From AP-16 sp036395835 (GTDB lineage Bacteria > Pseudomonadota > Alphaproteobacteria > Rhizobiales > Xanthobacteraceae): a DNA stretch of 17,073 bases. A program made the position numbers and the translations under genes. The stretch is taken from contig DASWCW010000091.1 of the NCBI GenBank assembly GCA_036395835.1, positions 1 through 17,073 on the forward strand, read 5' to 3'. The notes below the pieces were generated by a model that was not told the origin of the DNA, ran no database searches, and was given only the letters and a program-made list of their open reading frames with translations. Shown here one piece after another: positions 1-7,426 of the stretch. Within the stretch, counting starts at the first letter, position 1. Every line of letters begins with the position of its first letter.

Positions 1-629
1 CCGATCTCGTGCTCGAGGACGGGCTCGTGCGCGTCGCCGGCACCGACAAATCGCTCGCGCTCGCCGAGATCGCGCGGCGCCTCGACGGCGACGGCGCGGT
101 TCCGATGCCACGCGGGATCGAGCCGGGCCTTGCCGCAACCGCCTATCACGAAGCGCGCGCCACCACGTTCGCGAGCGGGACCAATGCGGCCGAGGTCGAG
201 GTCGACCCCGAGACCGGGTCGGTGAAGATCCTGCGCTATGTCGTCGCCCACGATTGCGGAAAACTCATCAATCCGCTGCTGGTCGACGGCCAGATCCGCG
301 GCGGCGTCGTGCACGGGATCGGCAACGCGCTGTTCGAGCGGGCGGTCTACGATGGTGCGGGGCAGCCGCTCACCACCAATTACGCCGATTATCTCTTGCC
401 GAGCGCGCCCGAAATGCCGCGCATCGAGATCGAGCATCTGGAGCAGCCCTCGCCGCTCAACCCGATCGGGGTCAAAGGCGCGGGCGAAGGCGGCACCATT
501 CCGGCGGCCGCGTGCATCGTCGCGGCGATCGAGGACGCGCTAAAACCGTTCGGCGTGACATTCGCCGAGCACCCGCTCTCGCCGGAAACCATTCTGGCGG
601 CGATCCGGAAGCGCTCCAGTCCGCCTTGA
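1..629 (+). CDS. Xanthine dehydrogenase family molybdopterin-binding (large) subunit, C-terminal part
   Basis: The reading frame is open from the left edge (first full codon at base 3) to TGA at 627-629, so only about the last 208 residues are present. The family hydroxylates N-heterocycles, aldehydes or CO at a Mo-pterin centre and works with FAD and 2Fe-2S subunits. Visible family features are the segment YHEARATTFASGTNAAEVEV, the run VAHDCGKLINPLLVDGQIRG, GGVVHGIGNALFE, and the active-site loop VKGAGEGGTIPAA. Its Glu codon at 486-488 corresponds to the catalytic base of the family. The ending is normal, without truncation. The partner subunits and the N-terminal half must lie left of the window. 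The substrate cannot be told from this fragment. It converges with the GFA gene, with 42 bp between the stop codons. Family assignment is secure; the exact enzyme is not. Confidence 0.93.
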   Translation, partial: DLVLEDGLVRVAGTDKSLALAEIARRLDGDGAVPMPRGIEPGLAATAYHEARATTFASGTNAAEVEVDPETGSVKILRYVVAHDCGKLINPLLVDGQIRGGVVHGIGNALFERAVYDGAGQPLTTNYADYLLPSAPEMPRIEIEHLEQPSPLNPIGVKGAGEGGTIPAAACIVAAIEDALKPFGVTFAEHPLSPETILAAIRKRSSPP

Positions 630-671
630 GCCGCGCGGCCCGAGCACACAGCCGGTCCCGTCGCCGCAGCA

Positions 672-1097
672 CTATTGCTTGACCGGCGGCATCCGCTCGA
701 AATTGGGAACGTCCTTCGACGTCGTGTCCCAAGCTGGTCGATCTTTCGCATACACGACCATCTGCGGGGAGAACCACGAATTGTCGTCCATGCAGCCAAC
801 CGTGACGTTCACAAGGCCGGGACGCGCCGAGTTCTCGCCATACACACGACTGCCGCATGCCGGGCAGAAATGGCGGGTATTGATGTTTCCGCTTTCGGCC
901 GTCGAGGCATAGCTGGCCGTCGGTCCCACGATCGTTACATCATCGCGGTTGAAGCGGGCCAAGGACATGTGGCCGGTGCCGGACGCTCGTTGGCAGTCTT
1001 TGCAGTGGCATTGCCCCATGCCGACCGGTTCCGAATGGATCGTGAAACTTACGGCGCCACAAAGGCAGCGACCCGTCGCAAATGGCTGCTTCGACAT
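672..1097 (-). CDS. GFA (CENP-V) family zinc-binding protein
   Basis: This 141-residue protein has the full cysteine pattern of the GFA fold: RCLCGAVSF (Cys11, Cys13), GQCHCKDCQRASG (Cys30, Cys32, Cys35) and FCPACGS (Cys78, Cys81). In the family these bind one or two zinc ions. The founding member (Gfa) was linked to the glutathione-formaldehyde adduct, but most relatives have no proven reaction, so a thiol-related role is only a guess. The ATG at 1097-1095 is supported by GAGG six bases upstream on the minus strand. The length matches the family. It follows livM with a 124-bp gap and may be read through from that operon, but nothing links the functions. Base composition is lower in GC than its neighbours (34 of 60 at 721-780, against 41 of 60 at 14041-14100), which hints at separate acquisition. 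Confidence 0.93.
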   Translation of the reverse strand: MSKQPFATGRCLCGAVSFTIHSEPVGMGQCHCKDCQRASGTGHMSLARFNRDDVTIVGPTASYASTAESGNINTRHFCPACGSRVYGENSARPGLVNVTVGCMDDNSWFSPQMVVYAKDRPAWDTTSKDVPNFERMPPVKQ

Positions 1098-1221
1098 GCT
1101 CGACCTCGTGCTTCGCTGGCCGCCCTAGAGTCAACGGGACTTGGGTTCCGCAGTCTGCAATCATCGCCATACTGGTGCAGGGCGGCAAGTGGCTTGGCTT
1201 GCTATTGGCCCGAGCACGCGT

Positions 1222-2187
1222 TCAGCTTCGATCCGCGCCGACACGCCGGGTTGCCGACGCAAGTTTCTCGATCAGCGCGTTCATTCCGCCCGCATGGGTG
1301 CGCATCAGCACGATGACGACGACGGCGAAAATCACCATGTCCCATTCGCCGTATTTCTGCAGCCAGGTGATCAGCACCTGCACGGGCGTGGCGCCGATCA
1401 GCGGGCCGGCGACCGAGCCGAGCCCGCCGAGCACCACCATGATGATCAGCTTGGCCATCTCGTTGAAATCCGCGAGCTGCGGGCTGAGCACCACGACGTA
1501 ATGCGCGTAGAACGCGCCGGCCAGGCCCGCGAACGCGCTCGACACGGTGAACACCACGATCTTCACCCGCGTGGTATCGACGCCGAGGCTCTCGGCGCGC
1601 AGCTCGTCGTCCTTGATGGCGCGCATGAACTGCCCGAGCGGCGAGCGCACCATGGCGTACATGGCAAGCACCGACGCAAACGCGAGCGCGGCGAACAGAT
1701 AATAATAGGAGAGCGGATCGAGGTTGCGGAACAGCGGCGGCACGTCGAGCCCGAGCTCGCCGCGCGTGATCGGATATGCGGCCGTGAGCACGATGTGGAC
1801 CGTCTCGGCGAACGCCCAGGTGGCGATGGCGAGATAAATCGCGCGCATCGACAGCACCATGCGGCCGAGCCCATAACCGAACAGCGCCGCGACCAAAATG
1901 CCGCTGCCGATGCCGAACCAGATCGGCACCGCGAAATAACGGATCAGCAAGCCGGACGTATAGGCGCCGATCGCGGCGAACGCTTGATGCGCGAGCGAGA
2001 ATTGCCCGGTGAAACCGGCCAGGAGATTCCAGCTCGCGGCCAGGATCGTGTAGTAGCAGCCGGTGGTCAACATGTGCAGGGTGAAGTCGCCGGCGAGCTT
2101 CGGCACCAGCGCGAGTGCGGCCGCCGCAATCGCCGCAACGATCGCCGCCCTGCGCCAGCTGGTCGGAAATGCGGCCAGGCGCGTCAT
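1222..2187 (-). CDS. livM: Branched-chain amino acid-type ABC transporter permease LivM
   Basis: This 321-residue hydrophobic inner-membrane protein forms the translocation pore together with LivH. The LivM class is shown by the segment from about residue 40, YYTILAASWNLLAGFTGQFS followed by LAHQAFAAIGAY, and by the cytoplasmic loop SPLGQFMRAIKDDELRAESL, then GVD, which contacts the ATPases. A late hydrophobic block contains VVLGGLGSVAGPLIGA. The hydrophobic N-terminus (residues 13-29) is the first membrane segment. The ATG at 2187-2185 overlaps the livF stop (ATGA), so translation is probably coupled. It is the last gene of the operon; most liv operons have livM directly after livH, so its place after livF is a rearranged order. 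Substrate could be branched-chain amino acids, but related systems take up urea, amides or aromatic acids. Confidence 0.95.
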   Translation of the reverse strand: MTRLAAFPTSWRRAAIVAAIAAAALALVPKLAGDFTLHMLTTGCYYTILAASWNLLAGFTGQFSLAHQAFAAIGAYTSGLLIRYFAVPIWFGIGSGILVAALFGYGLGRMVLSMRAIYLAIATWAFAETVHIVLTAAYPITRGELGLDVPPLFRNLDPLSYYYLFAALAFASVLAMYAMVRSPLGQFMRAIKDDELRAESLGVDTTRVKIVVFTVSSAFAGLAGAFYAHYVVVLSPQLADFNEMAKLIIMVVLGGLGSVAGPLIGATPVQVLITWLQKYGEWDMVIFAVVVIVLMRTHAGGMNALIEKLASATRRVGADRS

Positions 2188-2911
2188 CCGAGCAGCGCCT
2201 CCTTGAACAAGGCGCTCACGCGCTCGAGCGGGAAATCCCGCACCGGCCCGTGCGCCCGGATGCGGCCGAGATCGAGCATGTAGACGTAGTCGGCTTGCCG
2301 GATCGCGTCCTCGACGTTCTGATCGACCAGCAGGATGGTCGCCCCGATGCTGCGCCGAACGGTCTGCAGCAGCTCGTAGACCTGATCGACCAGGGCCGGC
2401 GCCAGCCCCGCGGTTGGCTCGTCGACCAGCATCAAGGCCGGCGCCGCCATCATCTCGCGCGCAACCGAGAGCATGCGCGCCTGGCCGCCGCTCAGCGCGC
2501 CGGCCGGCTCGCGCCGGCGCTCGGCCAGCACCGGAAAGATTCCATAGATATTTGCCAATTGCGCGCTCAGCCGCGCCTTGTCGCGCCGAAACACGAAGCC
2601 GCCCATGCGCAGGTTCTCTTCTACCGTGAGCAGCGGAAAGACGTTGATCTCCTGGGGCACGTAGCCGATGCCGCGGGATTTGACGACATAAGGCTCGAGC
2701 CCGTCGATCGGCGCGTCGGCAAACCGAATGCGGCCGCGATGCGCCTTCAAGAAACCGAACAGAACCTTGAGCAGCGTCGACTTGCCGGCGCCGTTCGGGC
2801 CGACGATCAAGGTGAGGCTGCCGCGCGCAACGTCCAGCGATAGTCCCTGCAGCACGTCGACGCCGCTCGCATAGCCCGCGTGGAGGTCCTCGACCGTGAG
2901 CAGGGCCTCGC

Positions 2912-2915
<4 letters not shown>
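2184..2915 (-). CDS. livF: Branched-chain amino acid-type ABC transporter ATP-binding protein LivF
   Basis: This is a 243-residue cytoplasmic ATPase of the HAAT uptake family. Walker A GPNGAGKS is at residues 39-46, the Q-loop at GYVPQEINVFPLLTVEENL (about 84-102), signature LSGGQ at 141-145, and Walker B LMLVDEP with Asp165 and Glu166. The wording of the Q-loop and the short length are those of LivF rather than LivG. The reading frame stays open upstream into livG, but the family N-terminus (MSEALLTVEDLHAGYASG) begins at the ATG at 2915-2913, which overlaps the livG TGA by four bases. This start is therefore preferred over the longer frame. It pairs with LivG to power LivH/LivM. Confidence 0.96.
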
Positions 2916-3646
<731 letters not shown>

Positions 3647-3655
3647 GGCCGCCGC

Positions 3656-4552
3656 TCACGCCTGCCGCACGCGTTCCCCGAACAGGCCGGCGGGGCGCAG
3701 CAGCAGCACGAGGATGACCAGCAGAAAGCCGTAGACGTTCTGGTAGGGCGCCGCGAGGAACGCCGCGCCCAGCGATTCCACGACGCCGAGCAGGACGCCG
3801 GCCACGAGCGCGCCGGGAATCGAGCCCAGGCCGCCGATCACGATGATCTCAAAACCCTTGACGGTGGTGACGACGCCGTTGGTCGGGAACACCATGAAGA
3901 CCGGCGCGAGCAGCGCGCCCGCGATCCCGGCGAGCCCGACCCCGATCCCGAACGCGATCTGATCGAGCCGAAACACGTCGACGCCGGCGGTCTGCGCGCC
4001 GACCCGGCTCTGCGCCGCCGCGCGCAACGCGAGCCCGAGCCAGGTGCGCTTGAGCAACAGATAGAACAGCGCGATCACCGCGAGCGCGCACACAAAGGCG
4101 GCCAATCGCGCGCCGCTCTCCGGCAGCGGACCCAGCATGACGGTCGGCAGATTGGAGCCGGGCGTGCGCTGGTAGGGGCCGCTGAGCGCGGTCGCGAGAT
4201 TGCGCAACAGCAGCAGCAGCGCGATGGTGACGACGATGGCATAATCGTCCTTGCGCTCGATCCCCTGGGTGAACATCGGCTTGATCAGCAGCGGCTCGAG
4301 CAAGAAGCCGAGCGCGAACACGCCGAGCGCCGAGAGCGGCGCCGCCACGCACCACAGATCCGGCCCGAGCCATTCGACGACCAGCAGATATTGGAGATAG
4401 CTGCCGATCATGTAGAACTCGCCCATCGACCAGTTGATCATCTTGACGATGCTGTAGATGAAGGTGATGCCCAGCGCCATCAGCGCATAGAGCACGCCAA
4501 TCATGACGCCGGCGATCAGCGTCTGGGCGAACAACTCGGCGGAGAAGATCAT
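3656..4552 (-). CDS. livH: Branched-chain amino acid-type ABC transporter permease LivH
   Basis: This hydrophobic inner-membrane permease is 298 residues from the chosen ATG. It pairs with LivM. The LivH hallmark is near the N-terminus: GVLYALMALGITFIYSIVK, followed by MINWSMGEFYMIGSYL. Later come the loop ALRAAAQSRVGAQTAGVDVF (interaction with the ATPases) and the block GFEIIVIGGLGSIPGALVAG. The frame also allows GTG at 4579 (nine residues more). I prefer the ATG at 4552-4550 because family members start close before the first membrane segment; neither start has a clear Shine-Dalgarno sequence. The gene lies about 80 bp downstream of a palindromic repeat that separates it from the binding-protein gene, and 9 bp upstream of livG. 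Poor initiation signals would fit lower output than the binding protein. Confidence 0.93.
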   Translation of the reverse strand: MIFSAELFAQTLIAGVMIGVLYALMALGITFIYSIVKMINWSMGEFYMIGSYLQYLLVVEWLGPDLWCVAAPLSALGVFALGFLLEPLLIKPMFTQGIERKDDYAIVVTIALLLLLRNLATALSGPYQRTPGSNLPTVMLGPLPESGARLAAFVCALAVIALFYLLLKRTWLGLALRAAAQSRVGAQTAGVDVFRLDQIAFGIGVGLAGIAGALLAPVFMVFPTNGVVTTVKGFEIIVIGGLGSIPGALVAGVLLGVVESLGAAFLAAPYQNVYGFLLVILVLLLRPAGLFGERVRQA

Positions 4553-4629
4553 GCGGGCCACAAACGAGGGGTAGACCACCGGATATCATCTGGATGGCGG
4601 ACTTCGCGGCGGCGGAGCCTCGCGCGACT

Positions 4630-4752
4630 CCCTCTCCCGCTTGCGGGGGAGGGATGGGGAGGGGGCATAAGTCCTTCGTGAATCAGTTTGCCCCTCCCGC
4701 CGTCGCTTCGCGACGGCGACCTCCCCCGCAAGCGGGGAGGTAATGGAGCAAG
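4630..4752 (-). repeat. Palindromic intergenic element, copy A (three hairpins)
   Basis: Three inverted repeats occur in a row: 4630-4653 (11-bp arms around TT, one T where perfect pairing needs C), 4698-4718 (9-bp perfect arms CGCCGTCGC / GCGACGGCG around TTC), and 4719-4741 (arms ACCTCCCCCGC / GCGGGGAGGT around AA, one bulged C). Read on the minus strand it aligns end to end with copy B at 11762-11891: the same GCTTGCTCC lead-in, the same outer hairpins, the same CCCCTCCCCATCCCTCCC block. The middle hairpin arms differ in sequence but stay paired. It fills the gap between the binding-protein stop (4767) and livH. No long T-run follows a hairpin, so it is not a standard intrinsic terminator. 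It could act like REP elements as an mRNA 3'-end stabiliser or attenuator. Confidence 0.9.
4645..4665 (+). other. Potential G-quadruplex inside palindromic element copy A
   Basis: The plus strand reads G5-A-G3-AT-G4-A-G5, four G-runs of at least three with loops of one, two and one bases, which is the classic quadruplex pattern. The same 21-base block occurs complementary at 11856-11876 in copy B. In both operons the G-rich strand is the transcription template. Folding in the cell is an inference from pattern only. Confidence 0.5.
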
Positions 4753-4766
4753 CCTCGCTGTCGCGC

Positions 4767-5963
4767 TCACTGCGATCCCGCGTGCTCGATCACGACGGAG
4801 GCTTCCTTCCAGTCCTGGCCGGGCGCGGTGTATTGCAGGATCAGCACCGGCGGCGACCAATTGTGGAAAAACACGCCCTCGGCGCGCGGGAACGTCACCG
4901 CCGCGGCGGTCCAGCTCTTGAAGCGGCCGGTCTCCAGCGCTTGGATCAGCGCCTTGGAATCCGTGCTCTTCGCCTGGGCCAGGGCCTGGGCGATGATCAG
5001 CACGTCGCCGAAACCGTTGAGCGAGGAATAGACCGGCGACTCCTTGTATTTTTCCTCATACGCCTTGGCGAAGGCGGCGCCTTCTTCGGACAGCTTCTGC
5101 TTGGGCGAGTAATAGGCGATGAAATACAGCTTGTCGCCGGTCTTCGGGTGCAGCTGCCAGAATTGCGGCCGGATCGGCGCGTCGTAGGAGACCAGCATCG
5201 GCGTCTGCGGCGTGAGCCCCAGGGTCGCCGCCTGCTCCAGCATCAGATCCATCGGCTGGCCGACGCCGACGTTGATGATCAGGTCCGGCTTGAACGCCTT
5301 GACCTGCAGCAGCAGCGGCGTGAGATCGGTCGTGCCGTGATCGAACGTGATAGTCTGCAGTTCGATGCCGAGCTTGCGCTCCTTGCTCTGCTTCTCGGTC
5401 TCGGTGACAAGCCCGATGCCATAGTCCGTCGTCTCGGCGAGCAGCGATATCTTCTTGAAGTTCCTGGCCGTGATGAAGTCGAGCCACGCCGCGGTCCGCA
5501 CCGGATCGATCACGTGGGTGCGAAACGCGACGTCGTAATGCTTCGCGGTAATGTCGGCGGCGGAGGTCTGCGTGCCGATGGTGGGCACGCCGAGCTCCTT
5601 GGCGACTTCGTTGGCGGCGAGATTGACCGAGCTGTGGAAGAAGCCGGTGACGGCCACCGCGCGCTCGTCGGCAACCAGGCGCCGGTAGGCCGCGACCCCG
5701 CCTTCGGTGCGGCCCTGGCTATCCTGAACCGAAAGCGCCATCTTCCTGCCGTCGATGACGCCGCCCATCGGTCCGTTGATATGGTCGATGGCGAGCTCCG
5801 CGCCACGGCGGATGAGCTGGCCGGCGGTCGGGTCGCCCGGCGGCGAGAGCGGGACGACGAGGCCGACGACCACCGGCGGATCCGCGGCTTTGAGCGCGCC
5901 GATGGGCAGACCGGCGACGAGGAGCAGAATGAAAAGGGCGGCAACGCGCAGGGTCGGTTTCAT
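4767..5963 (-). CDS. ABC transporter substrate-binding protein, branched-chain amino acid (LivJ/K, type I periplasmic) family
   Basis: This 398-residue exported protein catches the ligand in the periplasm and delivers it to LivHM. A signal peptide is clear: basic start MKPTLR, hydrophobic core to about residue 24, and an A-X-A type cleavage site near ALKA-AD (26/27). The mature part has the two-lobe Peripla_BP_6 pattern: VVGLVVPLSPPGDPTAGQ, RRGAELAIDHING, RLVADERAVAVTGFFHSSVN, then FKKISLLAETTDYGIGL and the second lobe with LIINVGVGQPMDLML. ATG at 5963-5961 has GGAGG five bases upstream on the minus strand, so this start is firm. It is first in the liv-type operon and transcribed divergently from the racemase gene. 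The ligand is not readable; the family covers amino acids, amides, urea and aromatic compounds. Confidence 0.94.
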   Translation of the reverse strand: MKPTLRVAALFILLLVAGLPIGALKAADPPVVVGLVVPLSPPGDPTAGQLIRRGAELAIDHINGPMGGVIDGRKMALSVQDSQGRTEGGVAAYRRLVADERAVAVTGFFHSSVNLAANEVAKELGVPTIGTQTSAADITAKHYDVAFRTHVIDPVRTAAWLDFITARNFKKISLLAETTDYGIGLVTETEKQSKERKLGIELQTITFDHGTTDLTPLLLQVKAFKPDLIINVGVGQPMDLMLEQAATLGLTPQTPMLVSYDAPIRPQFWQLHPKTGDKLYFIAYYSPKQKLSEEGAAFAKAYEEKYKESPVYSSLNGFGDVLIIAQALAQAKSTDSKALIQALETGRFKSWTAAAVTFPRAEGVFFHNWSPPVLILQYTAPGQDWKEASVVIEHAGSQ

Positions 5964-6152
5964 CGGGGCCTCCGTCGGGCGTGCCGCTGGCGCGCGGCTT
6001 GCCGATAACTCTAGCAGGGGACTGCCTGCATTTCATCCTGACGGCCGTTGCGCGGGTTCGGCGGGCGGTGCCGATTTCGCCGGGTGGATTTGCCTGTTAA
6101 TCTGCCGGTCGCGAGCCGAACAGCGGCACCGAGACCGCTTCGAGAGCCAGAC
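5964..6152. promoter_or_regulatory. Divergent intergenic region between the liv-type operon and the racemase gene
   Basis: These 189 bases separate two divergent starts and should hold both promoters. On the minus side the Shine-Dalgarno GGAGG lies at 5969-5973, just before the binding-protein ATG. A TAGAGT-like -10 candidate on the minus strand is near 6009-6014, but no convincing -35 accompanies it. On the plus side no good promoter match or operator palindrome was found. The region is listed for its position, not for a recognised site. Confidence 0.35.
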
Positions 6153-6917
6153 ATGCATCGGCAGTCCAACCGTGAGCGCATTGCGACCGGCGGCAAGGCG
6201 ATCTGCGGTGCGCCGCTCGGCATCCTCATGCTCGAGGCACGGTTCCCGCGCATCCCCGGCGACATGGGAAACGCGCAGACCTGGCCGTTTCCGGTGCTCT
6301 ACAAGGTGATCAAGGGCGCCTCGCCGCAGCGCGTGGTGATGGAGCGCGCGAAGGGGCTATTGGACGCGTTCCTCGACGGAGCGCGCGAACTCGTCGATCT
6401 CGGCGCCGAAGGCATCACCACCAATTGCGGATTCCTCTCGATATACCAAACCGAGATCGCCCGTCACGTGGGCGTGCCGGTCGCGACCTCGAGCCTGCTG
6501 CAGGCGGCCTTCATCGAGAGCCTGCTCGCGCCGGGGCGCCGGGTCGGCATTCTCACCATCAGCGCGAAGACGCTCACGGGCGAGCACCTGCGCGGCGCCG
6601 GGGTCGCTGCCGGCACGCCGGTCGTCGGCACCGACCACGGCGTCGAGTTCACCCGCGCCATTCTCGGCAACGAGTCGCAACTCGATGTGGCCGCGGCCGA
6701 GCGCGATATTCTCGAGGCCGGCGAGACCCTGGTCGAGCGATACCCCGAGGTCGGCGCGGTGCTGCTCGAGTGCACCAACATGGCTCCCTACGCCAGGGCG
6801 CTGCGCGAGCATCTGCGATTGCCGGTCTACGACATCTACAGCTTCATCACCTGGTTCCAGGCCGGCCTGCGCCCGCGCGACTTCGGCTATCCGGCCAGCG
6901 CGGGGCGCAGCGGATAA
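6153..6917 (+). CDS. Aspartate/glutamate racemase family protein
   Basis: This is 254 residues from the ATG at 6153. The family interconverts L and D forms of amino acids, or acts on hydantoins and related acids, without cofactor, using two cysteines. Both are visible: Cys92 in ITTNCGFLSIYQ and Cys207 in VLLECTNMAPYA. The segment VGVPVATSSLLQAAFIESLL and VGILTISAKTL between them fits the two-lobe fold. The frame stays open upstream to 6048, but the extra 35 residues are Arg-rich and unlike the family, so the ATG at 6153 is preferred; the ribosome site before it is weak (GAGAG). It is divergent from the liv-type operon, so it might act on an imported compound, though that is inference. Substrate and stereochemistry are unknown. 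A decarboxylase of the same superfamily is a less likely alternative. Confidence 0.85.
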   Translation: MHRQSNRERIATGGKAICGAPLGILMLEARFPRIPGDMGNAQTWPFPVLYKVIKGASPQRVVMERAKGLLDAFLDGARELVDLGAEGITTNCGFLSIYQTEIARHVGVPVATSSLLQAAFIESLLAPGRRVGILTISAKTLTGEHLRGAGVAAGTPVVGTDHGVEFTRAILGNESQLDVAAAERDILEAGETLVERYPEVGAVLLECTNMAPYARALREHLRLPVYDIYSFITWFQAGLRPRDFGYPASAGRSG

Positions 6918-7072
6918 ATTTGAGTTGGGCGCTGCATCCGGCGAATGGCTTGCGCGTATCCGTGACGATTCTGCAACAGATCCGAACATTCGCGTCCGGG
7001 TCATCGCCGAACGGACATCAGGATCGCCTGTTTGCTGGATTGCGCAGACCCGCGCTTCGCCCGGGGTTTGGC

Positions 7073-7092
7073 GCATTGATCCGGATCAATGC
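7073..7092. promoter_or_regulatory. FNR/FixK-type operator (perfect 20-bp palindrome)
   Basis: GCATTGATCCGGATCAATGC is a perfect palindrome. Its core TTGATCCGGATCAA (7076-7089) matches the FNR/FixK consensus TTGAT-N4-ATCAA at every fixed base. The centre is at 7082.5, 66 bp before the carrier-protein ATG. If it works as a class II site (centre at -41.5) transcription would begin near 7124, and GAATGGAT at 7113-7120 lies where a weak -10 is expected. No T-run follows, so it is not a terminator. It would place the carrier-protein/halogenase pair under oxygen- or nitric-oxide-related control by a CRP/FNR-family regulator. The match is seen; the control is inferred. Confidence 0.65.
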
Positions 7093-7148
7093 ACCCAACC
7101 GGGGGACAAGGGGAATGGATTGCCCGTGCCGACAAAGGGTAAAGTGCA

Positions 7149-7406
7149 ATGGAACGCTTGATCGAATGGTTGAAAGAGGCAGGCGCCAAATCCGGCAACC
7201 TGAAGATCACGCCGGAGACCGAATTGATCTAACGGGGCGTGCTCGACTCGCTGGAGATCCTGCGCCTCGTGGCATTTCTCGAGGAGCAGTTCGCGATAAC
7301 GGTGCCGATCGAAGAATTCGTGCCGCACAATTTCAGGACGCCGTCGACGGTCGCGGCCATGATGGTTCGTTTGGGGAGCGCTCCCGCGCAGGCGGCACTC
7401 ACGTAA
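7149..7406 (+). pseudogene. Acyl (peptidyl) carrier protein with in-frame stop codon
   Basis: Read from ATG 7149 to TAA 7404, the frame encodes an 85-codon carrier protein with one TAA at codon 28 (7230-7232). The first part reads MERLIEWLKEAGAKSGNLKI to ELI. After the stop it continues RGVLDSLEILRLVAFLEEQF and PIEEFVPHNFRTPSTVAAMM. This is the four-helix carrier fold with the phosphopantetheine-accepting Ser34 in DSL. Codon 28 in relatives is often Glu, so GAA to TAA, one base change, would explain it. As it stands the product is a 27-residue peptide. A restart at GTG 7239 would drop helix I and lacks a good ribosome site. Everything after the stop keeps its conserved pattern, so the loss is recent, is a sequencing error, or the stop is read through. 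The halogenase gene follows after 20 bp. Confidence 0.85.
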
Positions 7407-7426
7407 TAAAATTCGTGGAGGGGAAC

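Noticed and set aside
4580..4587. Shared ATATCCGG upstream of both first permease genes as an extension of the repeat
   Set aside because: The spacing from the last hairpin differs (about 54 against 43 bases) and the sequence between does not align well; an eight-base match may be chance.
4719..4741. Repeat hairpins as ordinary intrinsic terminators
   Set aside because: No T-run follows either outer hairpin in the direction of transcription, and the operons continue beyond them.
4549..4860. Minus-strand open frame of 103 codons across the palindromic element
   Set aside because: It translates the repeat itself and overlaps the end of the binding protein in another frame; no domain pattern.
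7239..7406. Internal GTG restart as a short functional carrier protein
   Set aside because: It would lack helix I and begin only three codons before the phosphopantetheine serine; no convincing ribosome site precedes it.
6425..7426. Upstream extension of the halogenase frame through the racemase and carrier genes
   Set aside because: It runs out of frame through two recognisable genes. The ribosome site and FAD motif place the start at 7427.
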